The translations under genes were made by a program, and so were the position numbers. The notes under the pieces are model-generated. The model had not been told where the DNA came from, searched no databases, and saw only the letters and a list, made by a program, of their open reading frames with translations. Shown one piece after another: positions 25,355-34,902 of a stretch of 64,000 bases of DNA (its first letter is position 1; each line of letters begins with the position of its first letter). This DNA is from Albibacterium sp963696875 (lineage in GTDB: Bacteria; Bacteroidota; Bacteroidia; Sphingobacteriales; Sphingobacteriaceae). The stretch is from NCBI GenBank assembly GCA_963696875.1, contig CAVOLQ010000001.1, positions 434,001 through 498,000 on the forward strand, written 5' to 3'.

Positions 25355-25918
25355 TCAATTAGGACTTGGTTCCTTTTTACCGTTTAATAATATAACTTGA
25401 TCTAACCCTTCCATTTCATTCCAACTTACAATTACTTTTTGTGAGTTAATTGAATCAATTTGGAATCCTACGTAGTCGGGCTCTATTGGCAAGTGACGGG
25501 AATATCTTCTGTCTACTAAGACTAATAGTTCTACTTTTTGTGGTCTTCCAAATGCTTGCAACGCATCGAGCGCTGCACGTATCGTACGGCCTGTCCATAA
25601 AACATCATCGATGAGTATTACTTTTTTATTTTCTATGATGAAATCGATGTTGGTACTGCTTGCAGATAAAGGAAGACTCCCTTTTGTTCTAAAGTCGTCT
25701 CTAAAGAAAGTGATGTCTAGTTCTCCCCAAGCAATTGTGGAGGTATTAAGAATATTCTTTAGTTGTCCTACAATTCTTTTGGCTAAAAAAACTCCTCGGG
25801 GTTGAATGCCAATGATGACCGAATTTGAGAAATCGTGATGGTTTTCTATCAATTGGCGACAAAGACGCTGAATAGTAATTTGGAATTTTTCTCCTTCGAG
25901 TAGAATCGATTGTTGCAT
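25355..25918 (-). CDS. pyrR: PyrR: pyrimidine regulator / uracil phosphoribosyltransferase
   Basis: Product of 187 residues of the type I phosphoribosyltransferase fold. The PRPP loop VILIDDVLWTGRT is at about 100-112 and IIGIQPRGVFLA at about 35-46. In Bacillus PyrR binds pyr mRNA to control attenuation and has UPRTase activity. Here a TATTTTTG -7 element (complement of 25935-25942) would give a leader of only about ten bases, so mRNA attenuation upstream of pyrR is not supported. Any control of pyrB would have to act in the 19-bp gap or elsewhere. Confidence 0.92.
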   Translation of the reverse strand: MQQSILLEGEKFQITIQRLCRQLIENHHDFSNSVIIGIQPRGVFLAKRIVGQLKNILNTSTIAWGELDITFFRDDFRTKGSLPLSASSTNIDFIIENKKVILIDDVLWTGRTIRAALDALQAFGRPQKVELLVLVDRRYSRHLPIEPDYVGFQIDSINSQKVIVSWNEMEGLDQVILLNGKKEPSPN

Positions 25919-25981
25919 CCGAGTTGTATTTGGTCAAAAATAAGAAATCTTTCTTAAACTAATTCTCATTTCATCCTTTAA

Positions 25982-26437
25982 TTAAAGGGTCATCGTTACT
26001 TCTACTTCCTCTACTTTATTTTGTCTTGACAGCTCTGAAGGCTGTTTTTTGAGAAAATCAGGTTGGTATTTTAGTCCAGGATCAAGAAAGTGCATATGTA
26101 AAACTCTTGAGAATTTAAAGTTAAATGGAGCTAATAAGACAACAGCACTTAATATTACGGCTAAATAAAGGTAAACATTTTCCGATCCGCCAGACAGAAC
26201 ATAGGTGGCGATACCAAATGCAATAATCTCAGCAACAGCTAGCGCATAGCTGACAAACATTGAGACATAAAAATAGCCGGGGTGCCTTTCAAAATACAAG
26301 TCACATGTAGGACAACGCTCATGCATTTTTTGACTCAGCAGGCCAGGTTTATACATATCCCCTTTCCTACACCGAGCGCATTTGGCATTTAATAGAGCAT
26401 ATTTTATTGAAACAGGTTCATGTACTTGGTTCTTCAT
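25982..26437 (-). CDS. DUF983 membrane protein
   Basis: Product of 151 residues. The N-terminus has two CxxC pairs (CARCRKGDMY and CPTCDLYFERHPG, about 20-60) that look like a small zinc-binding motif. Two membrane spans follow (about 70-92 and 97-118), with a charged C-terminal tail. This is the full-length DUF983 architecture; its function is unknown. It lies 63 bp upstream of pyrR on the same strand. Confidence 0.85.
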   Translation of the reverse strand: MKNQVHEPVSIKYALLNAKCARCRKGDMYKPGLLSQKMHERCPTCDLYFERHPGYFYVSMFVSYALAVAEIIAFGIATYVLSGGSENVYLYLAVILSAVVLLAPFNFKFSRVLHMHFLDPGLKYQPDFLKKQPSELSRQNKVEEVEVTMTL

Positions 26438-26537
26438 GTTAATTTCGAATTATTTATTATCAATTCTAGTGCAAATATCGGCATTTTTAGCGGGAAATAC
26501 AATTCTTAATCCTTTGTTAAAGGCGTAGTTAAATAAA

Positions 26538-26562
26538 AAAAGCCTCCTCATTTGGAAGCTTT
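26538..26562 (-). terminator. Terminator of the PUR-family gene
   Basis: AAAGCCTCC and GGAAGCTTT pair with one mismatch; on the minus strand the stem is followed by a T run. It lies about 25 bases beyond the stop at 26588. Confidence 0.6.
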
Positions 26563-26587
26563 CGCATTAGGATTAAAGCCAGATATT

Positions 26588-26908
26588 TTAGGAGAAATCG
26601 TCGTCCAAGTTTTCCCTTCTGACACCATTTTCATTGTATTCATAACGCTTTTCTACAACCTCTTGATGTTCTTTTATGTAGTCCAAAGTTTCATTAAAGC
26701 CTTCGGTAAACTTTTCAAAGTCTTCTTTGTATAAAAAGATTTTGTGTTTAATAAAAGTACCGTCCTCTAACCTTTTTTTGCTTTCCGTAATCGTTAAAAA
26801 ATAGTCATTTGATCGTGTAGCTTTTACGTCAAAAAAGTAGGTTCGTTTTCCTGCTCTAACTCTTTTTGAAAATACCTCTTCACGTTCTTGTTTGTCAAAA
26901 TCTGCCAT
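26588..26908 (-). CDS. PUR-family (DUF3276) DNA/RNA-binding protein
   Basis: Product of 106 residues containing one PUR repeat (about 8-80). KRVRAGKRTYFFDVKATRSNDYFLTITES is followed by IFLYKEDFEKFTEGFNETLDYI, and an acidic tail ends DDDFS. Bacterial PUR proteins such as Borrelia BpuR bind single-stranded nucleic acid as dimers. The regulatory target here is unknown. It stands alone. Confidence 0.85.
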   Translation of the reverse strand: MADFDKQEREEVFSKRVRAGKRTYFFDVKATRSNDYFLTITESKKRLEDGTFIKHKIFLYKEDFEKFTEGFNETLDYIKEHQEVVEKRYEYNENGVRRENLDDDFS

Positions 26909-27069
26909 TTCAAAATGTTTTGTTTAAAGTTCTGTTTTTTTGATAAATATAAACGAATATATTTAAGTATTGCAAGAATTGTTTGTTTTTTAAAAACGTT
27001 CAGTCATTTCGTCTGTCAATTTTATATATACGAGCATAAGTATTTTCCAATAATAATCTATAATAGCAA

Positions 27070-27098
27070 AATGGCCGCTCCAATTTGGAACGGCCATT
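27070..27098 (-). terminator. Terminator after the aconitase gene
   Basis: AATGGCCGCTCCA and TGGAACGGCCATT form a 13-bp stem with one mismatch and a three-base loop, then TTTTGC on the minus strand. It lies 22 bases past the stop. Confidence 0.7.
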
Positions 27099-27119
27099 GC
27101 TTTTATATTGGCTTCAATA

Positions 27120-29388
27120 TTATTTAAGCGAATTCGCTCTAATAATATTCAATGCTCCCCCTGCTTTAAACCATTCTATTTGTTGTTCATTATAAGTATG
27201 GTTTACTTTAAATGAATCAGTAGTTCCATCAGCATGATGTAAAACAACTGTCAAGGGAGTATCGACTGCAAATTCGGTTAAGCCGATGATATCAAAACGA
27301 TCATCTTCCTGAATTAAATCGTAATCGTTTGGATTTGCAAATGTAATTCCTAGCATACCCTGTTTCTTTAGGTTTGTTTCGTGGATACGAGCAAAGGATT
27401 TTACCAAGATTACCTGTACACCTAAGTGACGAGGTTCCATGGCGGCGTGTTCTCTTGAAGAACCTTCACCGTAATTTTCGTCCCCTACGACGATTGACCC
27501 AATTCCAGCAGCTTTGTAAGAACGTTGAGTAGCAGGTACTGAGCCGTATTCACCAGTCAGTTGGTTTTTAACTGTATCAGACTTGTCGTTTGCAAAGTTG
27601 ATGGCACCAATTAACATGTTATTGGAGATGTTATCAAGGTGTCCACGGTATTTCAACCAAGGTCCGGCCATAGAAATATGATCGGTAGTACATTTGCCTT
27701 TTGCTTTGATTAATAATACCAATCCTTTAAGATCTTTACCACTCCAAGGTTTAAATGGATCAAGGAGTTGTAAACGATCAGAGGTCGGACTGACGACAAC
27801 AGTTACGTTTTCGCCGTCTTCCGCCGGAGCTTGATAGCCGGCATCTTCTACTGCAAAGCCTTTTGTTGGCATTTCTAGTCCCGTAGGTTCATCAAGTTTA
27901 ACTTGCTCGCCTTTGGAGTTGGTCAAGGTATCCGTAAGTGGGTTGAAGGATAAACGTCCCGCGATAGCCAAAGCAGTTGTAATTTCTGGGGAAGCTACAA
28001 AGGCATGTGTATTTGGATTTCCATCGTTTCGTTTTGCAAAATTTCTGTTAAAAGAAGTAACGATGGAGTTTCTTTTTTGTTGGTCAGCACCATGACGAGC
28101 CCATTGCCCAATACATGGACCGCAGGCATTTGCCAACACCGATCCGCCTATTTTTTCGAAAATGTCTAAAAAGCCATCACGCTGAATTGTATAGCGCACC
28201 AATTCAGATCCTGGTGTAACTGTATATTCCGATTTAACTACTAAGTCTTTATCTAAAGCTTGCTGTGCAAGAGAAGCCGCACGGCTGATATCTTCGTAAG
28301 AAGAGTTGGTACATGAGCCAATTAAGCCAACTTCTAATTCTTCAGGCCAATTGTTTTCTTTGACAGCAGCCGCAAATTTTGAAATCGGCCAAGCTAAGTC
28401 TGGAGTAAAAGGTCCATTAACGTGTGGCTCTAATTCTGAAAGGTTAATTTCGATGACTTGGTCGAAGTAAAGTTCAGGATTAGCATATACCTCTTCGTCC
28501 CCAGTTAAGTGATTTTTGATGCCATTAGCAAGGTCGGCCACCTCGGCCCTTTCTGTTCCTCTTAAATAGGCTTCTGATTTTTCATCGTAACCAAAAATAG
28601 AAGTGGTTGCACCAATCTCGGCACCCATATTACAAATTGTTCCTTTTCCGGTTGCGGAAAGAGTGCGTGCACCTTCTCCAAAATATTCAACGATAGCACC
28701 TGTTCCACCTTTTACCGTTAAGATTCCAGCCACTTTTAGAATAACGTCTTTTGCCGAAGACCAACCTGATAGTCTACCTGTTAATTTTACGCCGATTAAT
28801 TTCGGGAATTTTAATTCCCAAGGCAATCCAGCCATGACATCACAGGCATCTGCTCCACCCACACCAATGGCGATCATTCCTAATCCACCAGCATTTGGGG
28901 TATGAGAATCCGTGCCAATCATTATATCCACCAGGAAAAGCATAATTCTCCAATACTACTTGGTGAATTATTCCAGCTCCTGGTTTCCAAAAACCAATAC
29001 CATACTTATTAGATACCGATGATAAAAAGTCATAAACCTCTCTGTTTTGCTCGTTTGCAATAGCTAAATCTGCATCTGCCCCAATTTTTGCTTGGATCAA
29101 GTGATCACAATGTACTGTAGATGGAACGGAAACTTGTGGCTTTCCAGCTTGCATAAATTGCAATAATGCCATTTGTGCGGTTGCATCTTGCATTGCTACC
29201 CGGTCCGGAGCGAAGTCAACGTAATCGTTTCCTCTCTCATAGGCTTGTGAAGGATCGCCTTCCCAAAGGTGAGCGTATAAGATTTTTTCGGTTAAGGTTA
29301 AGGGTTTACCTACTTTCTTGCGAGCAGCTTCTATGCGGCCTCCAAAACGTTGGTAAACATTTTTTATCATGTCGATATCAAATGCCAT
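27120..29388 (-). pseudogene. acn: Aconitate hydratase, interrupted by a one-base frameshift
   Basis: Two frames make one 755-residue mitochondrial-type aconitase. The N-terminal piece (28840-29388 frame, to ENYAFPGGY) ends out of frame. The rest (from MIGTDSHTPNAGG) is one base shifted. At 28917-28926 the minus strand reads GGATATAATGATTGG where GGATATATGATTGG would restore the frame, so one A is extra. All catalytic features are present otherwise: HCDHL in the N-terminal part, the iron-sulphur cysteines in GSCTNSS and ACGPCIGQW, and GSSREHAAMEP. The enzyme interconverts citrate and isocitrate in the TCA cycle. No second aconitase is visible, so a sequencing error or a very recent mutation should be considered. 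Confidence 0.88.
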
Positions 29389-29713
29389 ATTTAGTTTTTT
29401 TTTTCTGTTTAATTAATAAAACTCTCGGAGAAAAAGCCCGATCCTTTGGAAGAGGCTATGCTTTCAGCCGAAATTGTTGCGAATTTACAAAATTAATCAA
29501 TATTAAAAGACGATTATGGTAATATTATAAGATAATGGCTTGGCCCGTAGGCTGAAGCTGCTAGAAGGTTTGCTTTAATTTGATAAAGTTAACGATCAGA
29601 ATAAAAACGATGAATAATTTTGTTATTTAGAGATAATTTTTTTAGCTTTATGATATAGCCAATGTTCAGTATTGTCTGAATGAGTCCCTTATATTTCATT
29701 AAATGTAAAAAGC
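29389..29713. other. Intergenic region between aconitase and susC
   Basis: 325 bases between divergent genes. CAAAATTA near 29490 is a possible -7 element for the aconitase gene on the minus strand, and TAATTTTG near 29613 for susC on the plus strand, each without a good -33 box. No gene or repeat was recognised. Confidence 0.35.
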
Positions 29714-32700
29714 ATGAAAAAATCTTTACTAATCTTGTGTACTTTCCTTTTTTATCTTTCTGGTTTTGCACAAGCCCAGAATCGGGTAAGCGGAGTTGTT
29801 ACTGCAACCGACGGCACTAATGTTGAAGCAAGTGTGTTCATTAAAGGAACAAATCAAGGGGTTTCGACAGATCAAAATGGGAGATACTCAATTGATAATG
29901 TTCCCGCAAATGCGGTGTTAGTCTTTTCCTCGGTGGGTTACCAAGGTCTGGAAATCACTGTAAATAGGCGGAGTACTGTTAATGCGGTTCTTGAACTTAT
30001 CGAAGAAACTTTGGACGATGTCATTGTCGTAGCTTATGGGACGGCAAGAAAAGCAAGTTTCACCGGGTCTGCCGCAGTAGTTAATCAAAGTGAAATTGAA
30101 GATGTTCCAACCACTTCATTCGAAAAGGCATTAGCTGGACGGGTATCTGGTTTGCAGGTTACCACAACTTCAGGTCAGGCTGGTGCATCTTCTAACATAC
30201 GTATTCGTGGAATTGGATCAATGAATGCCTCAAATGAGCCTTTATATGTAATTGATGGTGTACCGGTGATTTCTGGGAATGTTGGACAAATGTCTGACTA
30301 TATCGCCAATTCCAATAACGTAATGAGTACCTTAAATCCTTCTGATATTGAATCTATTACCGTATTAAAGGATGCTGCGGCATCTTCTCTATATGGTTCT
30401 CGCGCGGCAAATGGAGTAATTATCATTAATACCAAAAAAGGGATGTTAGGCGCTCCAAAGATATCCGTTAAATCATCTGTCGGAGTTACCCCTTCCTGGG
30501 CAACCGGTAACTGGGAGGCAGCTAATCCACAAGATCAAATTAATACGTTATACCGCGTGTTGCATGATGCAAGGACTTCTGTGAACAAGGAGACGGACCA
30601 GCAAGCGAATACATGGGTATTAAATCGATTTGCAAGTCGCTTCGGTATTCACGGTTATGAATTTAACACAGCAGGAACTGGCTGGTTCGAAAACGTAAAC
30701 ATAACGGGGAAAACAGATGGGGTGGAAAATAGAGATGGTAAGTTTTTTGATTGGAATGATGCACTTTTTAGAAATGGTATGTACCAAACGAATGATATAA
30801 CTGTAAGCGGGGGGTCAGACCGAACCACTTATTATACGTCTTTGGCTTATACGCAAGATAAAAGCCGCATGATTGAAAATGATTACAATCGTTTCAACGG
30901 AAGAGTGAATCTGACGCAAAAGATTGGAAAACATTTTGAGTTTGGCTCTAATATTAATTTTGCCAAGAATAAACTTATTGGGATGAATGATACGCGAAAC
31001 TTGGGAACTAATTACCTTTTCCAAACTCGCAATTTACTATGGCCTTTGTACTGGCCTACCGATTACAAAACGGGTAATGATTGGACAGCACGATATGGAA
31101 GTTTAGCTTATAATCCGTTGTATTATAACAACGAATGGCAGAATAGTTCGAATGTTAGAAGGATATCGGCAATCGAATCCTTGACATTTAACATTTTGCC
31201 CGAATTGAATGTTCGAACAATTTTCTCTTTCGATGAAACACATACTAGAGACAATATTTATTATAGTGCCAAACATTATACTGGCACTACACCTAATGGA
31301 AGTGTTTCAGAATTATCAACAAATTCTACTAAAATAGTTTCTTCAACGACGGCAAATTATGCCAAGCAATTTGGTGCTCATAGTTTAGGCTTTTTAGCAG
31401 GTTTCGAAGCGGAGAAAAATAATACAGATTTCATGAGGGCTACAGGGACGGATTTACCTTCCTCGGCGTTACGTACCGTGGCAACAGCCGGTCAGTTAGA
31501 TGCAACTGCATATAGTTGGGGTGGTAATATGTTATCCATGCTCTCAAGACTTGAATATAATTATAACGATACCTATTTTGGATCTGCCTCATACAGGCGG
31601 GACGGCTCTTCTAGGTTAGGTCCAGATACAAGATGGGGAGACTTTTGGTCAGTTGCTGGTGCTTGGAAAATAAATTCTGAAAGTTTTTTGCGGGAAGTTG
31701 AGGCAATAAACAATTTAAGAATCAGGGCATCCTACGGCGTAAACGGGACATTACCTTCTTCAAACTATGGATGGAGAGCTTTAACCGGATATAGTAACAA
31801 GTATATGGAACAAGCAGGTGGTGGATTAAGTAATGCTGCGGATAAATCGCTGACTTGGGAAACTAACTATACAACCAACATCGCATTGGAGTTCGGTTTA
31901 TTCCAAAACAAAATCTTTGGTACATTAGAGTATTTTAATAGAGATTCTAAAGATTTATTGCAAGATGTTCGAACATCTACGATAACAGGATTTACCTCAA
32001 CATTGAAAAATGTGGGCGAAATTAATAACAGAGGCTTAGAGGTCGAGATAGGTTCGGAGATTATCAAAAGCGGAGACTGGAGATGGTCGGCAAGTATCAA
32101 TGGATCCTTCATAAAATCTAAAGTAACGAAATTGTATAAAAATGAAGGAGAAACCAAGGGGCAGGATATTGTTTGGAATGACCCGACTGGAGGGGATGCG
32201 CGTTCAAGATTTGTTTATCGCGAAGGGGAATCCACGTTATCCTTTTACGGTTTAGAATGGGCTGGAGTGGATAAAACAAATGGGTTGAATGTTTGGTATG
32301 TTAATGATGAAAAAGGCGACGCTCTAGGTGATTTTATGCTTAATGGCCGCGGCGCTAGCTATGCATATACGAAAGCCAATCGTGTAATAATCGGAGATGG
32401 GAACCCTGATTTTTATGGTGGATTAAATACAGATATAGAATATAAAGGACTTTCATTAGGCTTAAATTTCATTTATAAGGTAGGAGGGCAACTATATGAT
32501 GGTGCTTCAAAAGATGTTGCTGATGATGGGTATTACTGGGAAAGAACTCATTCGCAATATTTTGTAGATGAAACATGGAGTGATCGTAATCCGACAGGGA
32601 GTCTTCCAAGAATTTCTGGAAGAGATCTAGAGGATGTTAACCAAGTAAGTAGTCGCCATTTATACGACGCGTCCTTTTTACGATTAAAAAACGTGTCTTT

Positions 32701-32893
32701 ATCGTATGGCATTCCGGCCAACTATATTCAAAGAGTTGGAATAGGAAATGCTCGGGTTTACTTCAACGGTTCCAATTTATTGACCTTTTCTAAATTTAAA
32801 AATGCAGATCCAGAAGTGAATCAATTTGGAACAAGAGGGTGGGAAACACCTATTGGTAAAACCTACACATTTGGTATAGAATTTAGTTTTTAA
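29714..32893 (+). CDS. SusC/RagA-type TonB-linked outer membrane protein
   Basis: Product of 1059 residues. A signal peptide (about 1-21) is followed by a carboxypeptidase-regulatory-like domain (about 24-105, VSGVVTATDGTNVEASVFIKG) and a plug (about 115-240, AYGTARKASFTGSAAVVNQ, RIRGIGSMNASNEPLYVIDG, LKDAAASSLYGSRAANGVI). The remainder is a 22-strand barrel ending in YTFGIEFSF. It forms an importer with the SusD lipoprotein encoded downstream. The pair is separated by 207 bp instead of the usual few, because of an inserted tandem repeat. No glycan-degrading enzyme or regulator lies nearby, so the substrate is unknown. Confidence 0.95.
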   Translation: MKKSLLILCTFLFYLSGFAQAQNRVSGVVTATDGTNVEASVFIKGTNQGVSTDQNGRYSIDNVPANAVLVFSSVGYQGLEITVNRRSTVNAVLELIEETLDDVIVVAYGTARKASFTGSAAVVNQSEIEDVPTTSFEKALAGRVSGLQVTTTSGQAGASSNIRIRGIGSMNASNEPLYVIDGVPVISGNVGQMSDYIANSNNVMSTLNPSDIESITVLKDAAASSLYGSRAANGVIIINTKKGMLGAPKISVKSSVGVTPSWATGNWEAANPQDQINTLYRVLHDARTSVNKETDQQANTWVLNRFASRFGIHGYEFNTAGTGWFENVNITGKTDGVENRDGKFFDWNDALFRNGMYQTNDITVSGGSDRTTYYTSLAYTQDKSRMIENDYNRFNGRVNLTQKIGKHFEFGSNINFAKNKLIGMNDTRNLGTNYLFQTRNLLWPLYWPTDYKTGNDWTARYGSLAYNPLYYNNEWQNSSNVRRISAIESLTFNILPELNVRTIFSFDETHTRDNIYYSAKHYTGTTPNGSVSELSTNSTKIVSSTTANYAKQFGAHSLGFLAGFEAEKNNTDFMRATGTDLPSSALRTVATAGQLDATAYSWGGNMLSMLSRLEYNYNDTYFGSASYRRDGSSRLGPDTRWGDFWSVAGAWKINSESFLREVEAINNLRIRASYGVNGTLPSSNYGWRALTGYSNKYMEQAGGGLSNAADKSLTWETNYTTNIALEFGLFQNKIFGTLEYFNRDSKDLLQDVRTSTITGFTSTLKNVGEINNRGLEVEIGSEIIKSGDWRWSASINGSFIKSKVTKLYKNEGETKGQDIVWNDPTGGDARSRFVYREGESTLSFYGLEWAGVDKTNGLNVWYVNDEKGDALGDFMLNGRGASYAYTKANRVIIGDGNPDFYGGLNTDIEYKGLSLGLNFIYKVGGQLYDGASKDVADDGYYWERTHSQYFVDETWSDRNPTGSLPRISGRDLEDVNQVSSRHLYDASFLRLKNVSLSYGIPANYIQRVGIGNARVYFNGSNLLTFSKFKNADPEVNQFGTRGWETPIGKTYTFGIEFSF

Positions 32894-32909
32894 TTAAAGG
32901 AATTAAATA

Positions 32910-33003
32910 ATGAAATCATCATGAGCATTTACAAATTACTCACAAACAGCGATGAAAACGGAGCTCATGATAGCTTCATCGCCACTTAAAATATATTATT
33001 CTG
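32910..33003 (+). repeat. ATG-to-ATG intergenic repeat, copy C (94 bp)
   Basis: First unit of a tandem pair between susC and susD. It runs from ATGAAATCATCATGAGC to ATATTATTCTG, where the ATG of the next unit begins. The left arm (ATCATGAG) pairs with CTCATGAT and, after an internal loop, ATGAA with TTCAT, giving a stem around a loop of about 40 bases. A 22-codon frame from 32921 is present but is not conserved in copy D, so the unit is conserved as nucleic acid rather than peptide. Confidence 0.8.
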
Positions 33004-33100
33004 ATGAAACCATCATGAGCATTTACAAATTACTCACAAACCGCGATGAAGATAAAGGGCTCATGATAGCTTTATTGCCACTTTAAAACAAATTATTCCA
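33004..33100 (+). repeat. ATG-to-ATG intergenic repeat, copy D (97 bp)
   Basis: Second unit of the tandem pair, sharing long identical stretches with copy C (for example GAGCATTTACAAATTACTCA). It starts at ATGAAACCATCATGAGC and ends in CAAATTATTCCA immediately before the susD ATG. The same CATGAG/CTCATG stem can form. The short frame MKPS-stop and an overlapping ATGA at 33015 resemble a leader, but the frame shift relative to copy C argues against a conserved peptide. Confidence 0.8.
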
Positions 33101-34552
33101 ATGAAAAACATAAATATAATCGCATGTATAGTCATTGCATTTTTAGTTATATCTTGTAAGGACTTTTTAAATGTCGAACCCACGAATTCAGGGGACGCAG
33201 AAACCGCTATACAGACGGCAGCGGATGCAAAAATAATGATAAATGGATTAATGAGTACAATGGCCAGTGGATCCTACTACGGACGCAACTTCCCTTTATA
33301 CGGGGATGTGAAAGGAGGAGACTTAACTTTGGTTTCTCAAGGTAGGGGTTATGATTACTTGTATGCCTATAATCATAGTGAATCATCCAATACTTATTCG
33401 GCAGTTTGGACCCAAGGCTACCATTCTATTGCTCAAATTAATAACCTTTTGGAAAGCATTACAAAACTAGAAGAAGCAGGGTCCAAAGAAAATTTTAATA
33501 CATTTAAAGGTCAAGCGTTAACGGCGAGGGCACTAATTTATTTTGATTTAGTAAGATTATATGGCAAGTCTTATAATGATGATAAATCGGCTTACGGTGT
33601 GCCTAATATTACCACTAAACTTGATGCCAATGCGCAAGAGCTTAGAGCGACAGTGGAAGAGAATTATACTCAGATATTAAAAGACTTAGTAGATTCAGAA
33701 TCCCTTTTACTGAAAGCCAAAAGTAGTGGGTATATAAATTACTATGCTAATAAAGCCTTGCAAGCTAAAGTTTATTTATATATGGGTGATTTCGCGAAAG
33801 CACTTGCAGCAGCTGAGGTGGTGATCAATTCCAAAGTTTATACATTGTATACCAATGATCAATGGGTTAATTCGTGGAAAAGTGAATTTGGTTCCGAGTC
33901 GATTTTTGAATTAGGGATTTTTCCAAGTGAAGGGGATTTGGGTAATACATCGCTTGGTGCTTATGTAAGAAGAAGAGCTCATGGAAGTGCTAGTATATTA
34001 GGGAACTTTATGGCTAGCGACTACTTTATCGCTAGGCTGAACCAAGACCCAAGCGATGTACGCAAAGGGATCATGGCTTTAGATGAGGAAGGACGCATGG
34101 GCGCAATATATAAATATAGTGGCAGCGTTACGCTAGAAGGAGATAAAAAGACAACCAACAGTACAGCTGTAAATATTAAGGTAATTCGTTTGTCGGAGGT
34201 GCATTTAATTGCAGCTGAGGCAGCATTGAATATTGATAAAGCATTAGCGGCAAAATATCTGAATGACATCCGCAAACGATCACCAAATCTCGCTCCGGCA
34301 ACCGCATCGACAATTTCTTTGGACATGATTGCTGATGAAAGAAGTAAGGAACTGTTGGGAGAGGGCCATCGTTTTTTCGATGTTATTCGCTGGAATAAAT
34401 CAATAGAGTTTAATGATGAGCTAGGAAGTTTGTCAATTTCGCATAGAGATAAAGTAATCGACCGTTCCTTCCACAAAACGTTATTACCAATTTCCAGTGA
34501 CGAGATAAATACCAATCCTAAGATCAGACAACAACAGAATCCAGGGTATTAA
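33101..34552 (+). CDS. SusD/RagB-family nutrient-binding lipoprotein
   Basis: Product of 483 residues with a lipoprotein signal (lipobox LVISC, Cys19). A helical TPR-containing body follows (NTYSAVWTQGYHSIAQINNLLESI, LTARALIYFDLVRLYG). The C-terminal signature includes ERSKELLGEGHRFFDVIRWNK, typical of SusD. It caps the SusC barrel on the cell surface and binds the substrate. The start codon belongs to repeat copy D. It ends just before a long hairpin shared with the convergent gene. Confidence 0.94.
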   Translation: MKNINIIACIVIAFLVISCKDFLNVEPTNSGDAETAIQTAADAKIMINGLMSTMASGSYYGRNFPLYGDVKGGDLTLVSQGRGYDYLYAYNHSESSNTYSAVWTQGYHSIAQINNLLESITKLEEAGSKENFNTFKGQALTARALIYFDLVRLYGKSYNDDKSAYGVPNITTKLDANAQELRATVEENYTQILKDLVDSESLLLKAKSSGYINYYANKALQAKVYLYMGDFAKALAAAEVVINSKVYTLYTNDQWVNSWKSEFGSESIFELGIFPSEGDLGNTSLGAYVRRRAHGSASILGNFMASDYFIARLNQDPSDVRKGIMALDEEGRMGAIYKYSGSVTLEGDKKTTNSTAVNIKVIRLSEVHLIAAEAALNIDKALAAKYLNDIRKRSPNLAPATASTISLDMIADERSKELLGEGHRFFDVIRWNKSIEFNDELGSLSISHRDKVIDRSFHKTLLPISSDEINTNPKIRQQQNPGY

Positions 34553-34560
34553 CCCGCTTA

Positions 34561-34622
34561 TTAACAGAATTAGGTAAGAAAATGGTGCTATTCTAGCACC
34601 ATTTCTTACCTAATTCTGTTAA
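34561..34622. terminator. Long hairpin terminator between susD and the convergent small gene
   Basis: Arms of about 30 and 29 bases are complementary with a single bulged base around a TTC loop. The right arm is the last ten codons (LTELGKKWC-stop) of the convergent gene, so coding sequence and terminator coincide there. It should stop transcription from both sides. Confidence 0.75.
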
Positions 34623-34898
34623 ACCTGCCTCGGCAAGATCCTCGGGTAACATCACCGGATGAAATTCTACATGGGCATCAAATTTTAAGAACCAAGCTTC
34701 TGACAATTTGGGCATTTGTGAACTATTGTCCATATTTACCACAAGTATACCGCCTCTATTTCCATGCATTTCTGTAAAATACGCCGCCTCAGGTTTAATA
34801 TCATCTAGAATTTGCTGCATTAGTTGTCCAACTGTCCCATTCTTTATATAGGTATTGAATGGTTCATTGGGAATTAAAATTTTCATTAGAAATCGCAT
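34593..34898 (-). CDS. Small uncharacterised protein (dimeric alpha/beta-barrel-like)
   Basis: Product of 101 residues. The pattern FLMKILIPNEPFN, then AAYFTEMHGNRGGILVVNMD and HVEFHPVMLPEDL, resembles small proteins from Proteobacteria sometimes labelled pantothenate synthetase without evidence; the fold looks like a ferredoxin-like dimer. The start is fixed by a strong Shine-Dalgarno AAAGGAGGT (complement of 34903-34911) five bases before the ATG, which is unusual in Bacteroidota and hints at transfer. The oxidoreductase gene lies 71 bp upstream on the same strand, so the two may be co-transcribed. No function can be given. Confidence 0.75.
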   Translation of the reverse strand: MRFLMKILIPNEPFNTYIKNGTVGQLMQQILDDIKPEAAYFTEMHGNRGGILVVNMDNSSQMPKLSEAWFLKFDAHVEFHPVMLPEDLAEAGLTELGKKWC

Positions 34899-34902
34899 AA
34901 TT

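Noticed and set aside
25919..25981. PyrR-type RNA attenuator before pyrR
   Set aside because: The gap to the upstream gene is only 63 bases, the likely -7 element leaves a leader of about ten bases, and no terminator/antiterminator pair can form.
28917..28930. Programmed ribosomal frameshifting in aconitase
   Set aside because: No slippery heptamer or stop-codon shift site is present at the break and the family is not known for it; mutation or sequencing error is simpler.
32921..33086. Short frames of 22-23 codons (MSIYKLLTN...) in both tandem repeat units, with an overlapping upstream MKxS mini-frame
   Set aside because: After the first ten residues the two units diverge in frame although their nucleotides stay similar, and the copy at 13023 does not encode it. 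A conserved peptide is therefore unlikely.
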